Shown piece by piece: positions 24,970 to 34,268 of a DNA stretch of 64,000 bases. A program made the translations under genes and the position numbers. Below the pieces are notes generated by a model. That model was not told the DNA's origin, searched no databases, and worked only from the letters and a program-made list of their open reading frames with translations. Numbering within the stretch: the first letter of the stretch is position 1; every line of letters starts with the position of its first letter. This DNA comes from Alkalihalobacillus sp. YIM B00296 (GTDB taxonomy: Bacteria > Bacillota > Bacilli > Bacillales > Fictibacillaceae). The stretch is from the NCBI RefSeq assembly GCF_020179385.1, contig NZ_JAIBLJ010000005.1, positions 233,260-297,259 of the forward strand. Direction: 5' to 3'.

Positions 24970-26688
24970 CTATTTGTTATTCAGAATCTTTTCGATCGTA
25001 TAGGTGCCATTATATTGTTCAATTGTATTCAGCCATCCAATGACATCAACCGTATAAGTGCCTTCGGTAACCTCAGGAATGGTGATTTCTTCTGTCGTAG
25101 TGACTGCATTACCAGAGGAGCCAGCAAGGTCCCCAGCCGGATCACGAACTTCCAAATCAAGATCATTTGTTGGAGATGTCCAATCGATCCGTACTTTCAG
25201 GCTGACTGCTTCTTTATCAAGGGAAATATCATAGTAGTCATGCGAGGCAGCCCCAGCTTCTGATGCACCTGTCCCAAGAGTTCCCTCCCATGTTTCTTCA
25301 ACAAAGTAAGTTTCATAGGTTTTGCCTGTTTTCTTATCTCTATATTTACCGATATTCGGGTTGGTTTTTTCGGCTGATTTTACAGCTTCGTATGCATTCA
25401 CATATCCTGAACCTACTTCATGATATTGATACCCTTCCATCGGTTCAGCTGTTCTTTGTAAAATATCCAATACAATATCCGGATGTAAACCAGGTTGCGC
25501 TTCTCTCATCAAGGCGACAATCCCTGAGATATGAGGGGTTGCCATACTCGTACCACTAGCTGTCGTATAATATGGAAGATGTTGAGGCTCGATATAATTC
25601 GCATCTTTTACAGAACCTAATGAATTCATGACCAAACCTGTGGATGATTTCGCTGCGACGATATCCACCCCTGGGGCAGTGATGTCCGGGTGCAGGATTT
25701 CATCACCTGGTACACCGCGTGAAGAAAAGTCAGCCAGTTGCTTATCCTTTGTTCCAGCAGCAACTGATATGACCCATGGTGCAGCTGAATATGGGTTCAA
25801 AGTGTCATCATCCGGTCCTTCGTTTCCAGCCGCAAAGGCGACGATCATCCCTGCATCATGTGCCTTTTTACTTGCGACATTCACCGGATTGTTAGGGGAA
25901 TACTCACCAGTCGTCCCCCAGCTGTTACTGATGACATCGATACTGTACTTTTCTTGGTTTTCCAGGACATAATCAAAGGCTTCCAATGACCATAGGATAT
26001 TGATCCCTTCTCCAGTCCCAAGCCCTACCAATTTAGCATCTGGAGCGATCCCTTTATATAATCCATCACTTGATGTCCCAGATCCTGCAATAGTACCCGC
26101 CACATGCGTCCCGTGACCGGAAGACGTATCTGTATTTGCCACATCCTCTAAATAAAGGGCTTCATCTGTGAATAGATTACCTAAAAGAAATTTGACATTT
26201 TGGACTACCTTATCACCAAGAGGAAGATCTGGATGAGTCGCATCGATCCCGCTGTCTATTACAGCTACTGTCGTTCCTTCGCCAGTATAGCCAAGGTCAT
26301 TCCAGACTCGTTCTGCACCGACAAGTTCACGGCTGTCACGAAGGAAATATTCTAAATCCTTATTATAGTAGACAGAAAGTGCATCCAGGTCTGATTCCAA
26401 CAATTTCTGTACTTCAGAATTCGTCCCTTTTACAGCGATCATCGGGAGATTTTTATACGTTTTTGTCTGCAGACCAAGGGCTTTCACGCTCTCTACCTGT
26501 GTATTCGTCGGCATGTTCTCGAAAGTGATGACGGCTTCAACAATGGTTGATTCACTTGTTGACGTCAATACCTCCTGGAGCGTTGCATCCACTTCAACTG
26601 TATTAGCACGAACCTGATCCGCAGCCCCCGGTAATGAATACGCTAGAACAAGGACCAAAGTAAGAATCCATAAGCTGACTTTTTTCAT
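24970..26688 (-). CDS. Secreted subtilisin-like serine protease (S8) with C-terminal pre-peptidase domain
   Basis: Extracellular protease with a signal peptide (residues 1-29), an inhibitor I9-like propeptide to about residue 105, and an S8 domain with Asp in VAVIDSGIDATHPDLP (about 145), His in SGHGTHVAGTIAG (about 194) and Ser in GTSMATPHISG (about 379). Residues about 470-572 form a PPC-type beta domain (LKVRIDWTSPTNDLDLEVRD) that is normally clipped after secretion. GGAGGAATGATATG precedes the start. All catalytic residues are intact. The next gene upstream is a closely related but broken copy. Hpr/ScoC, encoded at 59.7 kb, represses such proteases in Bacillus; control here is inferred. 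Confidence 0.93.
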   Translation of the reverse strand: MKKVSLWILTLVLVLAYSLPGAADQVRANTVEVDATLQEVLTSTSESTIVEAVITFENMPTNTQVESVKALGLQTKTYKNLPMIAVKGTNSEVQKLLESDLDALSVYYNKDLEYFLRDSRELVGAERVWNDLGYTGEGTTVAVIDSGIDATHPDLPLGDKVVQNVKFLLGNLFTDEALYLEDVANTDTSSGHGTHVAGTIAGSGTSSDGLYKGIAPDAKLVGLGTGEGINILWSLEAFDYVLENQEKYSIDVISNSWGTTGEYSPNNPVNVASKKAHDAGMIVAFAAGNEGPDDDTLNPYSAAPWVISVAAGTKDKQLADFSSRGVPGDEILHPDITAPGVDIVAAKSSTGLVMNSLGSVKDANYIEPQHLPYYTTASGTSMATPHISGIVALMREAQPGLHPDIVLDILQRTAEPMEGYQYHEVGSGYVNAYEAVKSAEKTNPNIGKYRDKKTGKTYETYFVEETWEGTLGTGASEAGAASHDYYDISLDKEAVSLKVRIDWTSPTNDLDLEVRDPAGDLAGSSGNAVTTTEEITIPEVTEGTYTVDVIGWLNTIEQYNGTYTIEKILNNK

Positions 26689-26869
26689 ATCATTCCTCCT
26701 GATTTTTTAATATTTTCATAATTTCATATTTTCATTTTCCGAGAAATTACAAATAGTTGCAATTCACCGTATGTCTTAAATCAGACTGTTCTTATGGTTT
26801 ATTTATGCTGTAGTCAATTCGTTATATAGGAGGAATGAACTTAGTAAATTAGTCATGGTTACCGTATAA

Positions 26870-26907
26870 AAAAAGAGAGGCAACTTTATAAAGCGCTTCT
26901 CTTTTTT
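26870..26907. terminator. Terminator of the decayed subtilase gene
   Basis: AAAAGAGAGGC pairs imperfectly with GCGCTTCTCTTTT around a 12-base loop; T tract on the 3' side in the plus direction and A tract on the other, so possibly bidirectional. Confidence 0.55.
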
Positions 26908-26917
26908 CAGGTATTGT

Positions 26918-28253
26918 TTATTTTTCGACAGCTTTTACTGCTTCATAAGCATTTACATAACCTGCTCCTACTTCATGAAGTTCGTATCCAACCATTGGAT
27001 CAACTGTATTGATAAGAGCATCGAATACGCCATCTGGAGTTAAGCCAGGGTCAGCTTCCAACATCAACGCTGCCACTCCGGATATATGAGGTGTCGCCAT
27101 GCTTGTCCCGCTTGCAGTCGTGTAATATGGAAGGTGAGCCGCATCGATGTAAGTGATATCGGTCGTTGTTCCAAGAATATTCATCACTAATCCAGTCGAT
27201 GATTTTGCTGCTACAATATCAACACCAGGTGCTGTGATGTCAGGGTGTATGAGTTCATCCCCAGGGATTCCTCTTGATGAAAAGTCTGCTAGTTCTTTGT
27301 CCTTCGTTCCAGCAGCTACTGAGATCACCCTGGGCTGCTGAGTATGGATTCAATGTATCATTGTCCGGACCTTCGTTTCCAGCTGCAAAAGCTACAATCA
27401 TCCCTGCATCATATGCTTTCTTGCTCGCAACATTGATCGGGTCATTTGGAGAATAATCTCCTGTCGTTCCCCAACTGTTACTGATTATGTCGATACCGTA
27501 TTCATCCTGATTTTCCAATACGTAATCAAAGGCTTCAAGTGCCCAGAGCACACTGATCGTTTCGCCTGTTCCAAGGCCCACAAGCTTTGCACCTGGTGCT
27601 ACACCCTTGTAAAGCCCGTCGCTGGCAGTACCAAGACCGGCAATGGTTCCTGCAACATGAGGACCATGACCGGAAGATGTATCCGTATTCGCTACATTCT
27701 CCAAGTACAGCGATTCTGAACCGTCTGAGAACAAGCTATCCCCAACTAGAAATTTTACATTTTGGACGACCTTATCACCGAGAGGAAGATCAGGATGTGT
27801 CGCATCTATGCCACTATCAATGACAGCAACTGTTGTGCCTTCTCCAGTGTACCCGAGATCGTTCCATACATTTTCAGCACCGATCAATTGGCGGCTGTCA
27901 CGAAGTTTATATTCTAACTTTTTATTATAAAAGATTGACACGGCATCAATTGCTGATGAAAGCAATGATTCTACTTCTAATTTCGTTCCTTGAATTGCAA
28001 CCATAGTCAGATTCTTATACGTTTTCGTCAGTAATCCGAAGCCTTGCAGTTCCTCAACTTGTGTCTCTGTCGGCATAGAGTCATACGTGACGACAGCTTC
28101 TACGATGAATTGATCACCAGCTGTACTGATCACATCGGAAAGAGCTTTATCGATTTCAACGGATGACGCTTGTGCTTGATGATTGGATTGATCCGCAAAA
28201 AATAATCCGATGATCAAGGCTGTACTTAAAATAATCGAACTGATTCTCTTCAT
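26918..28253 (-). pseudogene. Frameshifted and truncated subtilisin-like protease
   Basis: Two overlapping frames together encode one subtilase: 27255-28253 holds the signal peptide, propeptide and the Asp and His regions; 26918-27328 holds the rest of the domain with GTSMATPHISG. Compared with the intact neighbour, two bases are missing near 27328-27333, where Ala-Pro-Trp should be read. The His motif has also changed from HGTHVAG to HGPHVAG, and the PPC domain is absent (stop after YEAVKAVEK). Three independent losses point to a decayed tandem duplicate, although the PPC-less length alone is normal for some subtilases and the frameshift might be a sequencing error. Confidence 0.85.
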
Positions 28254-28417
28254 TCATGTAGCCTCCCCGAAAAATAATGATCTGACTTTTCTTACAAATA
28301 CAATTTTCGAGGTTTTTTATATTGAAGACAATCAAGCAATAGATGGAAATGTTATTTAGGCACAATTCACATAATCATAGTACTAATGTTTTAACCCATA
28401 CCCTAATATCACTAGCT

Positions 28418-28478
28418 TGTACCGGGTACATTTTGAGAAGTCAACTGGGGCAAGGGTTTTACTTCGGTGCCAGGCACC
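28418..28478. repeat. REP-like element, copy 3
   Basis: TGTACCGGGTACA (28418-28430) and GGTGCCAGGCACC (28466-28478) frame a CAAGGGTTTT core. The remainder of the 456-base gap 28254-28709 holds nothing else I can support. Confidence 0.6.
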
Positions 28479-28709
28479 GCAGAAAATGAAAACTCTCCAT
28501 GTGTTCATTAAATTTTTGAAGACATCTGAACCCCTATTCGGCAAAAAGACAGCCGATCTCGAATGTTTTTCGACAAATAAGAGCTCTGGTGTCCTCTATT
28601 TTTATAAAGCCTGGGGTTATTGAGCCAATAAGGTCTCATATGTCCTCTAAATATTATTGTGGAAACTTTTTAATCCCACATCTGCCTATTCAATATCCTT
28701 GTATCTATT

Positions 28710-29603
28710 TCAGTCGATCAACCCTTTTTGTTTCAGGAAATCAATCGCGACTTGTTTTGGATCTTCGTTGTCGATGTCGACTTTTGCATTCATTTCAGCC
28801 ATTTCCTCAGATGAAATTTGACCTTCTAATTTTTTCATCACTTTTTCGACTTCAGGGAATTTATCCAATGCTTCTTGACGGATCAACGGTGCAGCATAAT
28901 ATGGTGGGAAGAAGTTCTTGTCGTCCTCCAGGACCTTCAAATTGAACCGCTCTATGCGGCCATCTGTTGTGAAAGCAGTAATGAGATCGACCTCCCCATC
29001 CTTGACTGCGTTATACATCAAGTTCGGATCCAGGCTTTCTTTACTTTTGAAGTTGAGATCGTACTTTTTGACATACGGATCGAATCCATCTGGTCTCTCA
29101 TAAAATTCTGGCGGAGCTGCGAAGATAAGATCATCCGATTTACGCGCTAATTCAGAGGTCGTTTTGACACCTAACTGGTTATACGTTTCCTCTGTCATTG
29201 CCAACCCATAATTGTTTTCGAATCCAAGCGGGGGCAACCAGACGATATCCTTTTCTTTCTTATATCCTTTTTTCGTTGCTTTATATATTTCCTCAGCTGA
29301 TTGGTCAGGATTATACTCCTCCTTCAAAACCGCTAGATAGCCTGTACCTGAATATTCAACATACATGTCAATATCGCCGCTTTCCATCGCTTTTGTCAGA
29401 ACATCGACCTCCCCAAGACCTTCTTTCACTTGTACATCATAATCGGTGCTCGCTTTGATATATTCAGCTAAAAGATGCGGCAGGATATATTGCTCAGTCC
29501 ATTTTTTCCCTGAGATGACGAGTGTGTCACCCCCAGCTCCTCCACCACCGCAACCGGCAACAATCAACATCAATAGTAAAATAGGCAACAACGTCTTTTT
29601 CAA
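28710..29603 (-). CDS. Glycine betaine/carnitine/choline-binding lipoprotein (OpuC type)
   Basis: Substrate-binding protein of an osmoprotectant ABC importer. The lipobox is VAGC at residues 15-18, followed by a Gly linker. The mature part is an OpuAC domain (VISGKKWTEQYILPHLLAEY, DMYVEYSGTGY near 80, LITAFTTDGRI near 205). TTG 29603 is the start, eight bases after AGGAGG. It is last in a three-gene operon of ATPase, permease and binding protein. The order is compact (12 bases to the permease). Substrate range is inferred from family. Confidence 0.9.
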   Translation of the reverse strand: MKKTLLPILLLMLIVAGCGGGGAGGDTLVISGKKWTEQYILPHLLAEYIKASTDYDVQVKEGLGEVDVLTKAMESGDIDMYVEYSGTGYLAVLKEEYNPDQSAEEIYKATKKGYKKEKDIVWLPPLGFENNYGLAMTEETYNQLGVKTTSELARKSDDLIFAAPPEFYERPDGFDPYVKKYDLNFKSKESLDPNLMYNAVKDGEVDLITAFTTDGRIERFNLKVLEDDKNFFPPYYAAPLIRQEALDKFPEVEKVMKKLEGQISSEEMAEMNAKVDIDNEDPKQVAIDFLKQKGLID

Positions 29604-29615
29604 AATGATATCCTC

Positions 29616-30266
29616 CTAGTCTTGTTTTTTGAGTCCTTTTGGCGTAACGATCCGTTCAATACCTTTCAAAATCGAGTCAAAAAAGATTGCAAGTAATGCA
29701 GCGGGGACCGCGCCCGCTAAAACCAACTCATTATTCATTGTGCTTAATCCCCTGTAAATGATATCGCCGAGACCTCCTGCTCCAATGAAGGTCGCTAATG
29801 TGGCAACCCCGATTGTCAGAACCGTTGCTGTCCTTATACCCGCCATGATAACAGGCAGGGCCAAGGGAAGTTCGATTTTCCATAGGATTTGCCCCGATGT
29901 CATCCCCATACCTTTACCAGCCTGGATCAATGAATCATCTACACCCACGATTCCTGTGTATGTATTCCTTAAAATCGGTAAAAGGGCATAAATCATCAAT
30001 GCGATGATCGCCGGTGTGCTGCCGATCCCGAAAACCGGCAGCAGGAATCCGAACAAAGCTAAACTCGGTATCGTCTGAAAAACAGCGGTGATACCGATAA
30101 CGAATTCAGCTATTTTTTTCAGACGGGAGATGATGATTCCTAAAGGTACTGAAATCAAGATGCCGATCAGGATCGAAACGAATGAAAGATACAAATGCTC
30201 CTGGAGTGCGGTGAGAATCGTCGGCCATCTATTTATGAATGTGTCCAAAAAGCTGTTCCAATCCAA
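29616..30266 (-). CDS. Osmoprotectant ABC transporter permease
   Basis: Membrane subunit of 216 residues with five or six helices and the loop IQAGKGMGMTSGQILWKIELP near residue 115 that contacts the ATPase. Such OpuB/OpuC permeases normally occur as two different genes per operon (CB and CD); here only one is present, so it probably works as a homodimer. The start is TTG 30266 after GAGGT. It lies between the ATPase and binding-protein genes. Confidence 0.9.
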   Translation of the reverse strand: MDWNSFLDTFINRWPTILTALQEHLYLSFVSILIGILISVPLGIIISRLKKIAEFVIGITAVFQTIPSLALFGFLLPVFGIGSTPAIIALMIYALLPILRNTYTGIVGVDDSLIQAGKGMGMTSGQILWKIELPLALPVIMAGIRTATVLTIGVATLATFIGAGGLGDIIYRGLSTMNNELVLAGAVPAALLAIFFDSILKGIERIVTPKGLKKQD

Positions 30267-30281
30267 TGATATACCTCATTT

Positions 30282-31400
30282 CTATACGGTTTGTTTCATG
30301 CCAGCAAGACCTCTCATCATGCTTGATCTCGTAATCAAGCCGACCAGTCTGCCCCCATCTAAAACAGGTATTGTGACAACTTGGTGCTTTGCAAAGATTT
30401 CTGCAATGTCAGTATAGTTTGTTTCGACCTGTACAGAATGGGCAACGGGAGACATGATATCTTCAACCTTTTTCGATTCATCTCTATAATGAGCTTCTAA
30501 TATAGGAAGCTCCAAAATCCCTTGAAATTCTCCCTTCGTATTCGTCACCATCAAACTATCGACTGAATAGGTTTTCATGATTTGTAACGCTTCTGCAAGT
30601 CCACGATTCGGTTTTACGGTTGCCACTTTGGAGAGCATCAAGGATTTTGCTGTCTTCCCTCCAAGTTCCTTGTTCATCCGCTCTTCTCCGATGAAATCTT
30701 CAACGAATTGATTCGCAGGATGTCTCAGGATCTGATCCGGTTTTGCCAATTGTATGATTTCACCATTATCCATGATCGCGATCCTGTCAGCGATTTTAAG
30801 GGCTTCGTCCATATCATGGGTTACGAAGACGATCGTCTTCTGGATGTTATCCTGCAAGGCGACGAGTTCATCCTGTAACTGTTCACGACTGATCGGATCC
30901 AATGCACTGAAGGGCTCATCCATCAGAACGACAGGCGGCTCTGCCGCTAAAGCTCTTATAACACCTATCCGCTGTTGTTGACCACCGCTCAGCTCAGATG
31001 GATACCTCTTCTTGAAAACCTTCGGATCCAGTCCGACAAGGTCTAGCAATCCATCGACTCTACGTATGTATTTATCTTTAGGCCAACCTTTCATCTTCGG
31101 TACCAGCGCTACATTCTCTTCAATGGTCATATGAGGAAAGAGGCCGATCTGCTGGATCACATAACCGATATTCCTCCTAAGCTGGACAGGATTCTGGTTT
31201 TTGATATTCTCCCCATCCACTAAAATTTGGCCACTGCTTGGTTCTAATAATCGGTTGATCATTTTCATCGTGGTCGTTTTTCCGCACCCACTAGGGCCGA
31301 TCACAGTCACCAACTCTCCCTTGTTGACATGAAGATTGATATTCTTCAATGCTTGAAAACCGTCCGGGAAAGTTTTACTGACCTGTTTAAACTCTATCAT
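30282..31400 (-). CDS. Osmoprotectant ABC transporter ATPase with CBS domains (OpuCA type)
   Basis: Energises betaine/carnitine uptake. Walker A is GPSGCGKTTTMKMI near residue 36, the signature LSGGQQQRIGVIRALA near 137, Walker B VVLMDEP near 157. Two CBS domains fill residues about 255-370 (MKTYSVDSLMVTNTKGEF, KHQVVTIPVLDGGRLVG), which in this family sense ionic strength. AAGGGGG precedes ATG 31400. It is the first gene of the operon. Length, 372, is normal. Confidence 0.92.
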   Translation of the reverse strand: MIEFKQVSKTFPDGFQALKNINLHVNKGELVTVIGPSGCGKTTTMKMINRLLEPSSGQILVDGENIKNQNPVQLRRNIGYVIQQIGLFPHMTIEENVALVPKMKGWPKDKYIRRVDGLLDLVGLDPKVFKKRYPSELSGGQQQRIGVIRALAAEPPVVLMDEPFSALDPISREQLQDELVALQDNIQKTIVFVTHDMDEALKIADRIAIMDNGEIIQLAKPDQILRHPANQFVEDFIGEERMNKELGGKTAKSLMLSKVATVKPNRGLAEALQIMKTYSVDSLMVTNTKGEFQGILELPILEAHYRDESKKVEDIMSPVAHSVQVETNYTDIAEIFAKHQVVTIPVLDGGRLVGLITRSSMMRGLAGMKQTV

Positions 31401-31574
31401 TCAAGTTCCCCCTTTTGACTATCCTTTTAGATTACCCTTTGTCCCTATTGATAAACGCCAAAACAATATTAATTCAAAAATTTCAATCGCCAGTTCCCAC
31501 TAATGTTTATAAATGGAATTTGGCGGGTACTTTCAAATCAATACTATTACTACAAAAGAAAGGTCGTGTCCAAG

Positions 31575-34241
31575 TTGTCTCGATTCCAAAATAAAAAAGC
31601 AGCAAGACAAGAGAAGAATCAAAAAGGCTATGTAAAAGTATTTCTTGCGACCTTCCTCGTCTTTTTACTAATAATAGTCGCTGGCGGAGTAACAGGACTG
31701 GCATTCATACAAGATGCACCGAATCTGACGGAAAAGGAATTCAAATATGCGAATTCTTCGATCATTTACGATATGAACGGAGGTAAGATCACTGAGCTTG
31801 CCAGTAGTGAACACCGTATCCCCGTCGATATCGAAAATGTACCTGAGCATGTAAAACAAGCTTTCATCGCAATAGAAGATGCACGTTTCAGCGAGCACTT
31901 CGGATTGGATATCAAGAGAATCGGAGGGGCAGCTCTCGCCAATATTAAAGATGGATGGGGATCAGAAGGCGGAAGTACAATCACCCAGCAGGTCGTAAAG
32001 AATACATATCTATCCCCTGAAAAAACGTTGAAACGGAAGATACAAGAAGCATACCTTTCTGTAAAAATGGAACGGAAGTACTCTAAAGATCAAATATTGG
32101 AAATGTATCTAAATAGAATCTACTTCGGTAACGGTGCATATGGGCTTGGAGCGGCTGCAGATGTTTATTTCGGTAAAAGTGTTGAAGAGTTGACCGTCGC
32201 TGAAGCTGCACTTCTTGCCGGTTTACCACAACGGCCGAATGGTTATGATCCGATCAAAAATCCTGAAAATGCAATAGAAAGAAGAAGCATTGTACTTTCC
32301 TCAATGGAAAAACAGGGATTTATTACAGAAAAAGAGAAAAAGAAGGCCAATGCAACAGAATTAGAGGAAATCCTATATAAAGAGCCTGAAAACAAAGGGT
32401 ATGAAGCATTCGTCGACCATGTCATCGAAGAATTGCTTGAAAAAGGATACAATGAAACTGAACTTTATACAGGCGGCTTGAAAATTTATACTACCCTGGA
32501 TCCTGAGGCTCAATCTTATACTGAAAAAATGATGTCAGGAAATAATGTGATTCCTTACCCTAATGACGATTTCAAAGCCGGAATCGTATTATTAGATACA
32601 AAAACAGGTGCAATTCGTGCAATCGGAGGGAACCGGAATCCTGACGAAACAGATATCCAGCGAGGCTACAACTATGCAACTGATATCAAACGGCAACCTG
32701 GTTCCACGATCAAACCGATCTTAGACTATGGAACTGCCATCGAATATGAAAAATGGTCAACCTACCATCAGATTGAAGATGAAGAACTTGAAATCGATGG
32801 CAAGGAATTCAAAAACTATGATGATGAGTTCCATGGAATGTTATCTATGAGAGAGGCACTTGTAAAATCGTACAATATTCCTGCAATCAAAGCATTCATG
32901 GAGGTTGGCGGCGATCGTGCCAAAAAGTTTGCTGAAAATGTAGGCATTTCACTAGAACACGCCTATCCATCCTATGCAATCGGCGGATTTGGCGACGACG
33001 ATGGGGTTTCCCCTTTACAGATGGCTGGTGCCTATGCAGCTTTCGGAAATCAAGGAATGTACAACAAACCTTATACCGTAACGAAAATCGAATACCCGAC
33101 AGGTGAAACGAAAAAGTTCGAAACCAAGGCACAGAAAGCGATGAATCAGTACACGGCCTATATGGTGACGGATATGTTAAAAGATGTTGTCCGGGAAGGA
33201 ACTGGGACACTCGCTAATATCGAATGGTTGCCGCTTGCAGGCAAAACAGGCACCACAAACCCTCCAGAGGGTATTGAAGATGGCTCTACAGATTCCTGGT
33301 TTGTCGGTTATACGACGGAGTACACCGCTGCCGTCTGGACTGGATATGGAACAACATCCGCAGAACAGTATGTAACGCAGGAAGATTCGGCTATTGCTAA
33401 ACTACTTTTCAAGGAAGTCATGTCACATGTTTCAAAAGATATTAAAACTAAGGATTTCGTCAAACCGTCCACCGTGGAGGAAGTGAAGATCGATGAACGG
33501 AACGGTAAAAGGGCATCAAGCCATACACCTTCTTCAAGTATCATTACAGAGCTGTTTGTAAAAGGAACAGACCTGCCAAGTGAATATAAACCGCCGAAGA
33601 AAGAGGATGGCGATAAAGAAAAAGAGAACAAAAGAGAAGAAAATGATGATGAATCAGATCAAAGAGAACAAGATGACTCCAGTGAAGATGACGGGTCTAG
33701 TGACGATAATGGATCCGGGGATGATGACGGATCCGGCGGTGATGATGGCTCCGGCGATGATGACGAATCGGGCGGTGACGATGGGTCCAGGGATGATGAC
33801 GGATCTGGCGATGACGATGGGTCCGGGGATGATGATGGATCTGGCGATGACGATGGGTCCGGGGATGATGATGGATCCGGCGATGACGATGGGTCCGGGG
33901 ATGATGATGGATCCAGCGGTGACGATGGGTCCGGGGATGATGATGGATCCGGCGATGACAATGGATCCGGCGATGATGACGGTGGATCAGGTGATGATGA
34001 TGGATCCGGCGATGACAATGGATCAGGCGATGATGACGGTGGGTCCGGAGATGATGAAGGATCCGGCGGTGACGATGGATCAGGCGATGATGACGGTGGA
34101 TCAGGTGATGATGGCTCCACAGGAGGTAGTGGATCCGATGACAGCAATTCTGAAAATGGCTCTGCTACCAGCCGTTCTAGTGATCACTCAGACCAAAAAT
34201 CAGAGGAAGATCCGATCAAGATTAAAGTCAGAAGAGGTTGA
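31575..34241 (+). CDS. Class A penicillin-binding protein with Asp-rich disordered tail
   Basis: Bifunctional peptidoglycan synthase. A short cytoplasmic Lys-rich tail and one membrane helix (VFLATFLVFLLIIVAGGV) precede a GT51 glycosyltransferase (EDARFSEHFG near residue 100, EGGSTITQQVVKNTY, EMYLNRIYFGNGAYG) and a transpeptidase with RQPGSTIKP (Ser near 377), SYN near 430 and AGKTGTTN near 557. From about residue 699 a low-complexity Ser/Gly/Asp tail runs about 150 residues. I prefer TTG 31575, 11 bases after AAAGG; ATG 31503 would add 24 residues but lacks a ribosome binding site. Downstream is a bidirectional terminator. It is PBP1A-like, but the exact Bacillus orthologue is uncertain. Confidence 0.9.
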   Translation: MSRFQNKKAARQEKNQKGYVKVFLATFLVFLLIIVAGGVTGLAFIQDAPNLTEKEFKYANSSIIYDMNGGKITELASSEHRIPVDIENVPEHVKQAFIAIEDARFSEHFGLDIKRIGGAALANIKDGWGSEGGSTITQQVVKNTYLSPEKTLKRKIQEAYLSVKMERKYSKDQILEMYLNRIYFGNGAYGLGAAADVYFGKSVEELTVAEAALLAGLPQRPNGYDPIKNPENAIERRSIVLSSMEKQGFITEKEKKKANATELEEILYKEPENKGYEAFVDHVIEELLEKGYNETELYTGGLKIYTTLDPEAQSYTEKMMSGNNVIPYPNDDFKAGIVLLDTKTGAIRAIGGNRNPDETDIQRGYNYATDIKRQPGSTIKPILDYGTAIEYEKWSTYHQIEDEELEIDGKEFKNYDDEFHGMLSMREALVKSYNIPAIKAFMEVGGDRAKKFAENVGISLEHAYPSYAIGGFGDDDGVSPLQMAGAYAAFGNQGMYNKPYTVTKIEYPTGETKKFETKAQKAMNQYTAYMVTDMLKDVVREGTGTLANIEWLPLAGKTGTTNPPEGIEDGSTDSWFVGYTTEYTAAVWTGYGTTSAEQYVTQEDSAIAKLLFKEVMSHVSKDIKTKDFVKPSTVEEVKIDERNGKRASSHTPSSSIITELFVKGTDLPSEYKPPKKEDGDKEKENKREENDDESDQREQDDSSEDDGSSDDNGSGDDDGSGGDDGSGDDDESGGDDGSRDDDGSGDDDGSGDDDGSGDDDGSGDDDGSGDDDGSGDDDGSSGDDGSGDDDGSGDDNGSGDDDGGSGDDDGSGDDNGSGDDDGGSGDDEGSGGDDGSGDDDGGSGDDGSTGGSGSDDSNSENGSATSRSSDHSDQKSEEDPIKIKVRRG
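33690..34130 (+). repeat. In-frame tandem repeat encoding a Gly-Ser-Gly-Asp-Asp-Asp tail
   Basis: Roughly 440 bases of 12-18-base units of the type GATGATGATGGATCCGGC, recurring more than 20 times inside the PBP gene. All variants keep the frame and the residues Ser/Gly/Asp while wobbling at third positions, so the protein composition appears to be under selection. Copy number probably varies between strains. Confidence 0.85.
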
Positions 34242-34265
34242 CTCAGCATGAGCCAACCTCTTCTT
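34230..34265. terminator. Bidirectional terminator between PBP and CapA-like genes
   Basis: AGAAGAGGTTG (34230-34240) pairs with CAACCTCTTCT (34254-34264), with a further CTCA/GAG inner stem. The PBP stop codon lies within the left arm. Confidence 0.75.
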
Positions 34266-34268
34266 CTA

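Noticed and set aside
33690..34130. CRISPR array
   Set aside because: The repeats are coding, in frame and without unique spacers. No other direct-repeat array with spacers was found.
33580..34251. Met/Asp/Pro-rich reading frame on the plus strand and a Pro/Ser frame on the minus strand in the PBP tail
   Set aside because: Both are shadows of the in-frame Ser/Gly/Asp repeat and have no ribosome binding site.
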